This document shows positions 55,255-64,000 of a stretch of DNA of 64,000 bases, one piece after another. The position numbers were made by a program, and so were the translations under genes. Within the stretch, counting starts at the first letter, position 1; every line of letters starts with the position of its first letter. This DNA comes from Protopterus annectens (Eukaryota; Chordata; Ceratodontiformes; Protopteridae): NCBI RefSeq assembly GCF_019279795.1, contig NC_056743.1, positions 925,066,936 to 925,130,935 on the forward strand, in the 5' to 3' direction. Below the pieces are notes generated by a model. The model saw only the letters and a program-made list of their open reading frames with translations. It ran no database searches and was not told the origin of the DNA.

Positions 55255-56012
55255 TAGGTGTATACTAGGCTATCTGCCCTAGGGCATTTACAAGCCTAGC
55301 CAGAGTGTGTTTGGCTTTCGCCACCCTTCCACCCTTCTTAGATTAGTTGACTGTGCCTCTGTATAGTAGGTCACAGAAGATAGCCCATTTAAGGTTAGTT
55401 TACCGTGCCTCTGTCTAGCAGTGACACAAAAGAGATCCCAGGGGTAAATTTACGATCTCCCATCCAAACGTCAAGATTCTTCTTGAAGAGGGTCATTGAG
55501 GGGCTCTGTCTGACATGGATTGGGATTTTGTTCCAGAGTGAGGGGAGCCTCTGGGATATGAATCTGTCCCTCCAGCATGCTCTATTTATTTCTGTGCTGA
55601 GGTTTAAGTCACTGGAGCTTGTAGTTCTGATGGATTTGGATTTCTTGAGGTGGAGCATGTCCATTAATTCTGGGTTGGACATGGCTTTATACATGGCACA
55701 GATCACCTCTGAGTAGGCAGTAAGCAACTGAGTAGAGCTGGAGTTTCTTTAGCCTAACTGCATAGGGAATCTGTTTGAGTCCCTTGATCCTCTTGCTGAG
55801 GTACTTTTGGGGTCTTTCCAGTTGTAGCAGGTGTCAGGTAAGGTACATCCCAAATGGGGCATTGTATTCAATTATGGGCCTGATGAGTGATGAGTAGAGG
55901 GGCACAATGACCTCTCTTGATCTAGATGTGAACCCCTTCGTGATAAGGTGGGCTATATAGAATGTCTTTCTAACCACTTTGGCAATGTGATTGTCAAAGG
56001 AAACTTTGCTTG
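55255..56012 (-). pseudogene. CR1-like LINE 3' end (ORF2 tail and 3' UTR)
   Basis: The minus strand reads VPLYSSLIRPIIEYNAPFGM (near 55910-55850), LERPQKYLSKRIKG, and then the frame 55727-55395 with NLSTEINRACWRDRFISQRL, SLWNKIPIHVRQS and LFKKNLDVWMGDRKFTPG. This is the post-RT region of CR1/L2-type LINEs. The 3' UTR, 55395 to 55250, ends in GCCTAGTATACACCTATGAA, related to the tail of the SINE at 62025-62163. It is 5'-truncated at about 56012. Confidence 0.82.
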
Positions 56013-56021
56013 CTTTTTTTA

Positions 56022-56175
56022 AAGCTGTCTTGCTATGTTAAACTTGTTTAACATAGCGAGACAGTGTTGCTGTAAGAGTTATAATAATGGAAAAAGTCTG
56101 GGCGACCGGACCTTTTTCCATTACTATAACTCAGATTTACAACATGCACGCTGACCAATCAGCGTGCATGTTTTT
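56022..56175. repeat. Cluster of three strong hairpins
   Basis: Hairpin 1, 56025-56064: CTGTCTTGCTATGTTAAAC pairs with GTTTAACATAGCGAGACAG (one G-T pair). Hairpin 2, 56066-56145: GTTATAATAATGGAAAAAGT pairs with CTTTTTCCATTACTATAAC, and the stem extends outward. Hairpin 3, 56141-56172: AACATGCACGCTGA pairs with TCAGCGTGCATGTT around CCAA. They directly follow the 5' truncation of the CR1 copy. No ORF. A foldback or MITE-like element is possible. Confidence 0.8.
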
Positions 56176-56499
56176 AAATATTAATGGGGGGGTCATTGTA
56201 TAATAGCACAGTTCATGCAGTTGCTGATATCCCAACAGTTTTGTGACTGTGAGGTTGCTGCATATAACTAAAAGATGGTGCAGCAGCAGTTGCCCCCTAC
56301 AAAAAAGTGTTGTTTTTAGTTTTACATTAAATTTCAAGATTCATTTGTGTAGCTTCTTATCCAGAGAGTGAATTTTTATGTTAATGTTTGTTTTGATATG
56401 TGTGAGTGTTCATAATGTTGAAAATTCATTTGCAACAGCTTTTTATTTCATTTTTATGATTTACAAGTTTCATTCAGTTAGGCTTTGGCCTGTCTTCTT

Positions 56500-56700
56500 A
56501 GTACAGTCATTTCACCGTGTATCTCACTATAGCAGTACACAAACCACTGACTGCTGAATGATGTACCTACAATATAACTTGTTCTCTGAAAAAGTTCTAA
56601 AGCCCACACGTAATTGTACGCCTACAAAAGGTGCATAGGTTCATACAGGCAGCCTGCTCTGATTCAGAGTACTGTGGTACAGGTTACTTTCTTTTTTAAA
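56500..56700. repeat. Diverged direct repeat flanking the MITE at 56740, copy 1
   Basis: Shares TGCTGAATGAT, GTTCTCTGAAAAAGT and related blocks with 57715-57870 in the same order. Family unknown. Confidence 0.6.
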
Positions 56701-56739
56701 CACATTTGTTAAATTATCACTTAAGACATAGGCAAACAT

Positions 56740-57531
56740 GGGTCTATATTACGAACGCGAAAAACCGTATGAGCGAATACGAAGATGTCAACACTTATTG
56801 CACGAAGTATGGAAATCCTGAACGTACAAACCACGAATTCTGAAATGTCGATTTATTTTGGTTGGCCCGTCTGCGGTATAGCTCCATAAGGTAAGTGTGC
56901 TATAGATAGGACTTTAGTGTTAGGATTTGGGTTAAGGTAAGTGTGTAGATAGGTAATGTATGTAAGGTTTAGTGTAGTGTTAGAAGTAAGGTTATTTTAA
57001 GTGTATGTATGTGCATTGTTTATGTTGTTTGGGTGTATGTCTGTAGGGAAAGTGTGCAGTGGTTACGGACCTTAGGGTTAGGGAGGGGTTAAGGATAGTG
57101 CATAGATAATTGTGTGTGTGGGGTTTAGTGTAGTGTGGGAGGTAGGGTTTTGTTAAATGTATGTATGTGGATTATTTATTTTGTTTGGGTGTATGTGTGT
57201 AGGGGACGTGTGCGGTAGTTACGGACCTTAGGGTTAGGGAGGGGTTAAGGATAGTGCATAGTTAGTTGTGTATGTGGGGTTTAGTGTAGGGTTAGACGTA
57301 GGGTTTTGGCGCTTTACCTTAGGTTAGAAGTAGGGTTTGGTTAGTGTATGTGTGTGGTTTATTTATCTTCTTTGGGTAGGTAGTATGTAGCAGGTGGTGG
57401 GGTTGACCGGCTATGACAGTTTAATATTTTTTTTCGCGGTTTAGTGCGTTCAGGATTTTCACGGTTCGCGGTATAGGTGTCGATGTTTAGGTATTCGGGA
57501 ATAGGGTTTTTCGCTTTGGTAATATAGACCC
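56740..57531. mobile_element. 792-bp MITE with 8-bp TSD and internal tandem repeats
   Basis: Flanked by a perfect 8-bp duplication GCAAACAT (56732-56739 and 57532-57539). The termini start GGGTCTATATTAC; the inverted arms run about 90-110 bp (GCGAAAAACC and AAATCCTGAACG shared). The middle has about three units of a 156-bp tandem repeat containing ACGGACCTTAGGGTTAGGGA. CpG is frequent in the arms. No transposase ORF; 8-bp TSDs are typical of hAT and some other superfamilies. Confidence 0.9.
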
Positions 57532-57714
57532 GCAAACATACATTAATGGAAAAGAAAACAAAACATATTAATGTTTTTCCATTTTCATACATTATACATC
57601 ACATATGTTTCCTTTCTTTATAATTATCATTAGTCCAAAATTATATAAATTGCTCAATGTCTGCCTTCCCTTAAATCTCACTCCTCCTCCTGAATATTAT
57701 TCTGCATGTATTGT

Positions 57715-57870
57715 TCCCCCAATTTCCATTCATTTGTCCAGATAACTTTCTGTAGTTCAGAGTACACAAAAGATTGCTTGCTGAATGATCTGCCTGTGAT
57801 ATACAGTGTTCTCTGAAAGAGTCGTAAGCTCACACCTCAGCATGGTCCTGCAAGACAGACTGTTTTCTCT
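57715..57870. repeat. Diverged direct repeat, copy 2
   Basis: Partner of 56500-56700. The MITE at 56740-57531 lies between the two. Confidence 0.6.
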
Positions 57871-57874
57871 ACTT

Positions 57875-58262
57875 TAGGTGGTACATCATGTCATTTATGG
57901 CACATCTGTGGTCTAGTCATTATAAACGTTTGTTTTCTGTTTAATTTCATTCCTTCTCCCTTAGAACATGTATAGCTTTTTTGTAAACTGTTTTCATACA
58001 AAGAACATGTCCAAAAATGGCAAATATTTGATGCTACCTCACTGGCTATGTAGCTATTTTCTCCTTTGACATTTATGCCGTCAATATTTTTAGGAAGAAG
58101 ACAACTACTCCACACTTTCACACCTACTCTACCACCTGCTATTAGCAGTCACTGCTCCATTTTTCACTTTTCACATTCTTATATAAGTATACCAGGGAGA
58201 ACAGCTTTCCTTGTATTAGTGTTTTGCATTCCTGCTATTTTGCCTGTCTTAACATTATAAAT
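57875..58262. other. No recognised feature
   Basis: AT-rich; I see no coding text or internal repeat. Confidence 0.4.
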
Positions 58263-58264
58263 AT

Positions 58265-59410
58265 CCACCACTGCAGTGGATAAGGATCCTCTGGAAGATC
58301 ATACTGCAGACAAAGCATTGATATTCTTTCTAAACAAAGTTTACACCCACCTCAACAATAAGCTACTGACTGCATCATTCTTTTTACATCTGTGTAAAGT
58401 TCTGGTACCATTTGTCATTAAATGCTCTTAACTAGATTAATCAATCTAGGAATTAATTTTACTGCTTTGAATTATTTCAGAAGCTGCCTATCTGGAAGAT
58501 CTTAATCTGTGAAATTAAATGACTCCTACTCATCATTTCTTCCTCCTACTGAGAGTTTCCACCAAAGAGCTATCCCTTGGGCCATTATAATTCAATATAT
58601 TTACCAAAAGCATGTGCACCATAATAAGAGATTACACCTTTGTACAATATGCAGGTGAGCCAACACAAATATGCTCAGTTAAAACTCCCACTCACCTTCA
58701 GGAAAAAAAACCTCACTTTCTCAGATATACAAAAATTAATTATAAAATCACAACTAATATTAAACAACAAAAAATAAACCTATTTGGTTCTGAAACATGT
58801 ATAAAAGTATACCTCAATTCACCAAAGTACAACTTTTGAGTAGGTTACCCAACTGAAACTCTTAGAGGTAATTATAGACAGAAAACTCACTTTTGACCAA
58901 CACATCAATTGTGTAGCTAGTAAATAAAAAAAAAAACTTGGAATACTTCACAAGATAAAACAAACCTAATACCACAAGTAAAACTACAAACAGCTGAAAC
59001 ACTCCTGTTTCCAACTCTGCTTTCTGCATCTTTAACCTTAACTAACATCCAAAAGACACAGCTAAATAAACTCAAACAATGCTATAATAAAATAGCTAAA
59101 TTTGCAACAGATCTACAAAATACATTACTGTATAGCTCTGCAACAACTGCAATCGTTAGAACTCCAGTTCTGCAACAGTTGTTAATAGTCAGAACTCCAG
59201 CAATATATTAAGGTCACACAACTAAAAACCTGATGTTACATCCTAAATAAACCAAGTGTATGTCCAGCAACAAGAAATCTTAATCGGTAGATGTAAGCCA
59301 CCAAGAACACACCAATCACAAAATCTAAAGCGAGCCCTAGTCATGAAATCAAATATCCACTACTCTGACTGGCCTTTATTCAGTTCATGTAGCAAAATTA
59401 TGGAATTCAA
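58265..59410 (+). pseudogene. L2/CR1-like LINE reverse transcriptase fragment
   Basis: Near 58550-58590 the text VSTKELSLGPL-FNIF is a decayed VPQGS-LGPLLFNIF block, then the frame 58612-58839 has FVQYAGEPTQICSV (a decayed QYADDTQI catalytic box) and KINLFGSETCIKVY (LNxxKT block). Downstream, out of frame, a thumb and tail follow with KTTNS and LNQTML-like text. Many stops; both ends truncated. Confidence 0.7.
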
Positions 59411-59419
59411 AGACCTGAA

Positions 59420-60198
59420 CTTGTGAGTAAAGGGGCTGAGATGCAAATGATAAATGAATGAGACAGTGATTATCTCATCAAAGATGCCTTTAAAGATGTA
59501 TACCATCAGATGGAATGACCAGTGAGTAATGTTTCAGTCCCTCTTCATTTTTAATGCTTAACTGAAGCTCAGGTTTTCTTCATCTAATTGTACCATGATT
59601 TATAGTGTTAGTGGACAGCATCAATAGAATATTATATGCTATGAAGTCTTACTGGATTTTATAGTGGTTTTAAGACCCTTGTTCTACAGTGCACTGAAAG
59701 TAATTCTTTCTGCATTTTATGTTTATACCAGTTATTTTCATTACAAGGCACTTAGTCTGAATTAATGGGCCTTGTTACTAACTTTAATTATCATAACAGG
59801 AAAGTCTGTCATTTAATTGGCTACAGTAGTATTGGATCCACTATTATTAGATTGTTGGAGTGAAATGCCAGTTAGTTTGAATTAGCACTTGTATATTATG
59901 TTTGGCTGAAGTGATTTTAGTTTGACTGGGGTATGTTTTTTATTTGTTTTTCTGTTTTGTTTTGGTTTTTATTTTTTACCTGTGAAGGATGTTAAATTTA
60001 TATTTGTTTTGTGTAGTTTGGTGTTAATAATTTACTTTTGTGAACTGTGGCTGCATTTCAGTTTCATTTATGGTACTGCTAGACTTCATATGGGCAACAT
60101 TATTCATTTGTAGATGCCTGTAGCCTCCAAACGTTTTCCAGCCATGGAGTTAGCTTATTAAGTAAAGAGGAGAAGCTGCTTTTTAAGGGGAATATGTG
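59420..60198. other. No recognised feature
   Basis: AT-rich, T-rich tracts near 59930-59980. No coding signature. Confidence 0.4.
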
Positions 60199-60206
60199 TT
60201 TGCGTT

Positions 60207-60523
60207 CATACCTGTCAGCTTCTCAGTGCAAGAAATTTGGACAAAGCCTGACAAACCGCAGGGAAAAAGACCAAAAAATATGGACATATTTTAAATATTG
60301 ATTTTATAAACTTAGAAAGTATCCTGAGTAACAGGGTTTGTTTTAACATACATTTTCTGAACGGTTTGAAGTCTGAAACTCAAATGTATGTCATTATTTA
60401 GTGACTTTAGTCCTCAGATCATCCCAGTGATTTGCCAGAAAACCACACATTTTATGATGAGCAGACCAAAATATGAGCTAAAAATCTGATATTCTGCCAA
60501 AATCTGGACACTTAAGAGGTATG
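60207..60523. mobile_element. 317-bp hAT-like non-autonomous element
   Basis: Termini CATACC...GGTATG, with the complement of the right end (CATACCTCTTAAGTGTCCAG) loosely matching the left (CATACCTGTCAGCTTCTC). Flanked by TTTGCGTT (60199-60206) and TTTGTGTT (60524-60531), an 8-bp duplication with one C/T change at a CpG. 8-bp TSD, short imperfect TIR and no ORF fit a hAT-derived MITE. Confidence 0.75.
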
Positions 60524-60534
60524 TTTGTGTTACA

Positions 60535-61005
60535 TTGATTAATGAAGTTTTGAATTAGCGGACCTTGTTTTTATTAGAACTAATGAGAATGCTGTTTGTT
60601 CATGTGTTAGACTAAAAACTTATTTTAGGAAGGCAGAAATCTCTGTTAGAGGGGATCTTTAGCTAAAATTACTGTTACCATGTCGTTATGATCTTCGTTG
60701 CATTCCTTCATCAAGTCATATCAGAGTGGTTTGCACCAGCTTCTCTTGTCTTGTACCAAATGATGTCTGATTTTAAATAGTATAGTATAAACTGTAATGT
60801 TTTGTAACTCACAAACCATTCAGTATTTACAATCAACCAACAATATTACCTATATACATGGGTCATCAATGGCTCTAAAACCATGCTGCTGACAATGATG
60901 TACATGAGTTGTTCACCCATAAGAGCATATGGCAGATAAGCACACACAAATAATGTTCCTAGCATACTGCTGGAGAGTTGAGCTATAATCACTGGCCTTC
61001 CAGTT
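60535..61005. other. No recognised feature
   Basis: Nothing supportable seen. Confidence 0.4.
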
Positions 61006-61013
61006 TTTCATAC

Positions 61014-61395
61014 ACCACAGACTCAGCACAGTGCCTAATTTCATACATCACAGACTCAGTACAGTGCCTATCAGAGCAGCCTAACCAACAAATAATGGTT
61101 TCTTTGCTGAAAACTGTTGCATTCACACACACACACATCCATATAAAAACAGATTTCCAGGAGGATCTAATAATCCCTTTTCAGTGCCATTACCTCTTCC
61201 TATTTTTGCAGTATTATGTCACCATCACTTAGACCAATCTGGCACACCCATGACACTGTTATCCCCTTTTGCATTATTATGCAGTATTACACTGCCACCA
61301 TTCAGACCAATCTGGCACACCCATGACATGATTATCTTGCTTTTCCAGTATTATGCCACCACCACTCAGACCAGTGTGGCATACCCATGACAGGA
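61014..61395. repeat. Two short tandem repeats
   Basis: 61014-61070: a 31-bp unit with CACAGACTCAG-ACAGTGCCTA, twice. 61205-61395: three units of about 60-75 bp, each with CAGACCA-TCTGGCACACCCA and ATGACA, separated by variable AT-rich parts. A (CA)n run lies at 61122-61136. Not coding. Confidence 0.8.
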
Positions 61396-61399
61396 TTAC

Positions 61400-62020
61400 A
61401 GCACACATTTAAAATAAGCCAGACATGCTGTTCATTTTTGGTAACTATGGCTAGGCATTCTCTCTTCATAAAGAATATGCCAACAGCTATAATTCACAGC
61501 TTTTCTATTTTAAGTTTTGCAATGAGATATGCATCATCCCCCGAGGAGAAGAATTTACCTAAATAAGTCCATGACTATAATTTCCACTAAATATAGTATT
61601 GAAAATGAATAAACCATTCTTCTGTGCAATAAAATATGAATATTTGCATACATATTATACCCATCCGTCTAACAGCATAGCTCATCACATCATGTTTGCA
61701 TACTAGATGATAGTATCTGTTATGGGCCAAACAATAATCTTTACTTCAGCAATGGTCTTCACTTATCTCTCTTACTCATGTACTAGCTTGCAGATCAGAT
61801 TATTTTCCTGTTGTAAATCCATGAAGGTCATTTAGCTAAATGTCTGTGAAAAAGACAATAGGTAAAATCTTTTCTTTCCCTTCTCACGAGGTCATCCATT
61901 ATATTATTAACATCATCAATGTCAGGACTTATCTCTTATTATTTTTTCTAATTACTGCTTTTTTTACCTGATGTCATCAGAATATAAAGCATATTCTCTT
62001 GGTTCTTACTTAGCTTTCGC
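61400..62020. other. No recognised feature
   Basis: AT-rich; nothing supportable seen. Confidence 0.4.
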
Positions 62021-62024
62021 ATTA

Positions 62025-62163
62025 TAGGTTCATAGGTTAGTACTAAGCTGACTGCCCTTGCGAGCCATTTTAAGCCTAGCCAATTAGGCCCTTGTGAGAC
62101 TCAAACCCTGCACCTTGTGCTTGTAAGGCAAACATCTTAACCATTAGGCCACCCTCCCAACCC
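62025..62163 (-). mobile_element. tRNA-derived SINE with CR1-like tail
   Basis: Read on the minus strand: a tRNA-like head with A box TGGCCTAATGG (62151-62141) and B box GGGTTTGAGTC (about 62108-62098), then a body GGCTAGGCTTAAAATGG and a 3' end ACCTATGAACCTATAATGC. The body and tail align with the 3' UTR of the CR1 copy at 55250-55312. Pol III-type internal promoter elements are present, but it is a retroposon and not a tRNA gene. No clear TSD. Confidence 0.85.
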
Positions 62164-62185
62164 TTACATTACATTACATTACATC
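62162..62185. repeat. (TTACA)n microsatellite
   Basis: Four TTACA-type units adjoining the 5' end of the SINE. Confidence 0.9.
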
Positions 62186-62189
62186 TGTT

Positions 62190-63480
62190 TCCGGTATAAA
62201 CATAATGTTGGTGAGGTATACTTGTACTGAAAATAGAACTATCCATTAGAACTTGCATCTGGGCATTAATATTTTCAGGCCTTGGGCCATCTCAATATGT
62301 ACATATCCTTGAGCCCCTAGCATTTCCTCTTCATCACTAACATCCATCTGAAGAGTGGAGAATCATATAATGTATGTGAGCTGGGTTATGGAAGTATTCA
62401 AAGAGGCATTTCTATCCAAATATTTTTAACTTTCTAGCCTCAGTTGCATATCTGAACAGTACTTATATTTGGGCCAAAGGGTTATCCTATCTCTCCTTCT
62501 AAAAGCTATGACCAACCCTACCTACATCCTTCCACAGCACCATACTTTAGATTCCAGATGCAGCTGGATGCTCTTTTTTTATATCCAGTTTTCAGCTTGT
62601 TCACCTGTCTAGCTTCTAAAAAAATCAGTACTTCGGATTGGATCTCTCATGGCAGTTAACATATGTTTTATTTCCCTTGTCAGGAGAAAAAACAGATGGT
62701 AATAACTGACACCTACCCTGGCACTGGTAAATGCATTTGCCCCAATCCCATGTCCTCTGTTTTTCTCCTTGTCTGAAATGTGCACAGTAAATCACTTGAA
62801 AGTTGCAGATTCTTAAGTATACTGGGGAGCCCCATCACCTGTCTAAAAAGAGTGTACCATATAGAAAGAACCTCATCAATTTAAGGTTGGTATATACACA
62901 GTTAGCATAATGGATAATGTCTTTCCTTCCTAAGTACAAGGTACAGAATTTGATTGTGACTTCTAACCAGTGGCTTTGTGGAGTTTATATGATCTCTTTA
63001 TGCTCTTTGAGGGGTGCTTCCCATCTCACAAAAACATGCTGGACATTGTCACCTCACTCTCACCAAACACAGAATGAAGTTATGGGCAGCAGCACAAACT
63101 GTAGGCAGTACCTCTTGAAGGAAGAGTTGTGTACTCCTGTGGTGTGCATCCTCTGTATATGAGAATGCAGATCATAGTCTGTGGACTATTTCAACAGTGT
63201 AAAAAGTGTGAGTTGGTCACATTGACTAATGCCAGCAAAAATGGGCATGGATATTTGCCAGCAATAAGAAAGTTGAGGATCCAGCCTACTCCAGCCTATG
63301 CAAGGAAGCTGTTTTAATGACAAAAAGCGTCTTTGTGCTTTGATTGGCTAGTGTATGCCTGCCATAAAGTCCAGCAGCCCTGGCTCAGTAGGCTAATGGC
63401 AGGCCAGTATTCTGTTTCTCAGCCTGGATTACCCAGGATAACTCTGTTAAACAAAAGCTGGGTATAAAACCAGCCAACCT
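62190..63480. other. No recognised feature
   Basis: No coding signature or repeat of other window parts. Frames at 62917-63317 have no recognisable motif. Confidence 0.4.
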
Positions 63481-63489
63481 GCCAAACAT

Positions 63490-64000
63490 GAACTGAGGAG
63501 TGCTAGACTGAATATAGGTTCACTGGCACAACATAACTTGGATTTGGGCAACATGATGGTAAAGAGAAGGTTGGACAGCCTGTATATCCAGGAGACAAGG
63601 TGGAAGATAGTGTAGCAAAATCACCTGTTTTGGGATCTAGAGTCTGCTAGAGAGACTAGAAATGGTGTAGGAATTGTGGTGAAGGAATGTCTTCTGAAGA
63701 TAGTGAGCAGTGTGTTCAGAGTTAATGATAGAAATCAGATTCCAATGTAATGACATGGCTGTATTCATAATCTCAGCATATGGCCCTTAACAGGGTTGTG
63801 ATGACAAGGAAAATAATGCATTTAAGCAGCAGTTGCAGGACCTACTAAATAAAGTAGGCAACATGAGTTGCTGTTGTTAATAGGAATGCTGAATGCTCAT
63901 ATCAGGGGACAGAAAGTTCAGAATGTGATGACTGTTTGGGTCCACATTGGTGGAGCAACAAGAATAAAGGAGGAGAGGTCATTATAAACTTCTATCTGAC
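63490..64000 (+). pseudogene. RTE-like LINE endonuclease start (runs off window)
   Basis: Text in order: NIGSLAQHNLDLGNMMVKRR, LDSLYIQETRWK, NGVGIVVKECLLKIVSSVFR and, in other frames, an ISIWP-type YAP box and a decayed GDxNAH box (LLLIGMLNAHIRG near 63875-63905). This is the APE-type endonuclease of RTE-type LINEs as I know it (QETRWK; NGVGI; V-R-NDR). Stops are present. The rest lies beyond the window. Confidence 0.7.

Noticed and set aside
57061-57250. Interstitial telomere repeat (TTAGGG)
   Set aside because: Only two imperfect units occur per 156-bp tandem unit inside a MITE. There is no telomeric array.
61014-61395. CRISPR-like spaced repeats
   Set aside because: Units are few, degenerate and not evenly spaced, and the context is a vertebrate-type genome without cas genes.
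62025-62163. Possible tRNA gene (A and B boxes)
   Set aside because: The head is followed by a CR1-like tail, and the acceptor stem cannot be closed by eye. It is a SINE.

Overview
The window looks like intergenic DNA from a large, repeat-rich vertebrate genome. DIRS tyrosine-recombinase retrotransposons, Penelope-like elements (PLEs), L1/Tx1-like, CR1/L2-like and R2-like LINEs, tRNA-headed SINEs and palindromic MITEs occur together. Most of the DNA is AT-rich and CpG-poor, with long CA/TA microsatellites. This mixture fits an amphibian (for example a caecilian) or another large-genome vertebrate, but the sequence does not fix the species. I found no host protein-coding gene, rRNA or functional tRNA.

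Layout: 1-1190 is the 3' end of a decayed DIRS element abutting a minus-strand L1/Tx1 LINE (1185-7000). 7000-13330 is a nest on the minus strand: CR1 pieces, a PLE split by an R2-like LINE, and a SINE with a 17-bp target-site duplication (TSD). 13340-20240 is mostly unrecognised, with microsatellites, half of a palindromic MITE, a CR1 tail and a DIRS RNase H fragment. 20240-31725 is an old DIRS element. Its gag is cut by a younger, structurally complete 6,042-bp DIRS element (21758-27799) with inverted termini and a readable internal complementary region. 32290-37330 is one L1/Tx1 copy with two 5'-truncated relatives inserted in it, each with a TSD. 38490-45420 is a decayed PLE split by a 5-kb compound PLE insertion (39524-44562) with a 15-bp TSD. 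45900-50080 is a second DIRS lineage. 47880-51175 holds palindromic MITEs and microsatellites. 51390-64000 holds CR1/L2-like fragments, SINEs, two MITEs with 8-bp TSDs, short tandem repeats and the start of an RTE-like LINE.

The most notable structure is the compound PLE: a truncated minus-strand PLE and a nearly intact plus-strand PLE face outward by their 3' ends and enclose a 0.94-kb near-identical inverted copy of 35990-36933. That source carries a private LINE-into-LINE junction, so the filler was most simply copied from this locus, several kilobases from the insertion site. Also notable are the DIRS-into-DIRS insertion mapped to the base, a MITE family whose arms match within a copy but differ between copies around a shared core, and a SINE whose tail resembles the 3' end of a CR1-like LINE in the same window.

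All protein-level calls are from eye comparison with family hallmarks and between copies in the window; no database search was run.
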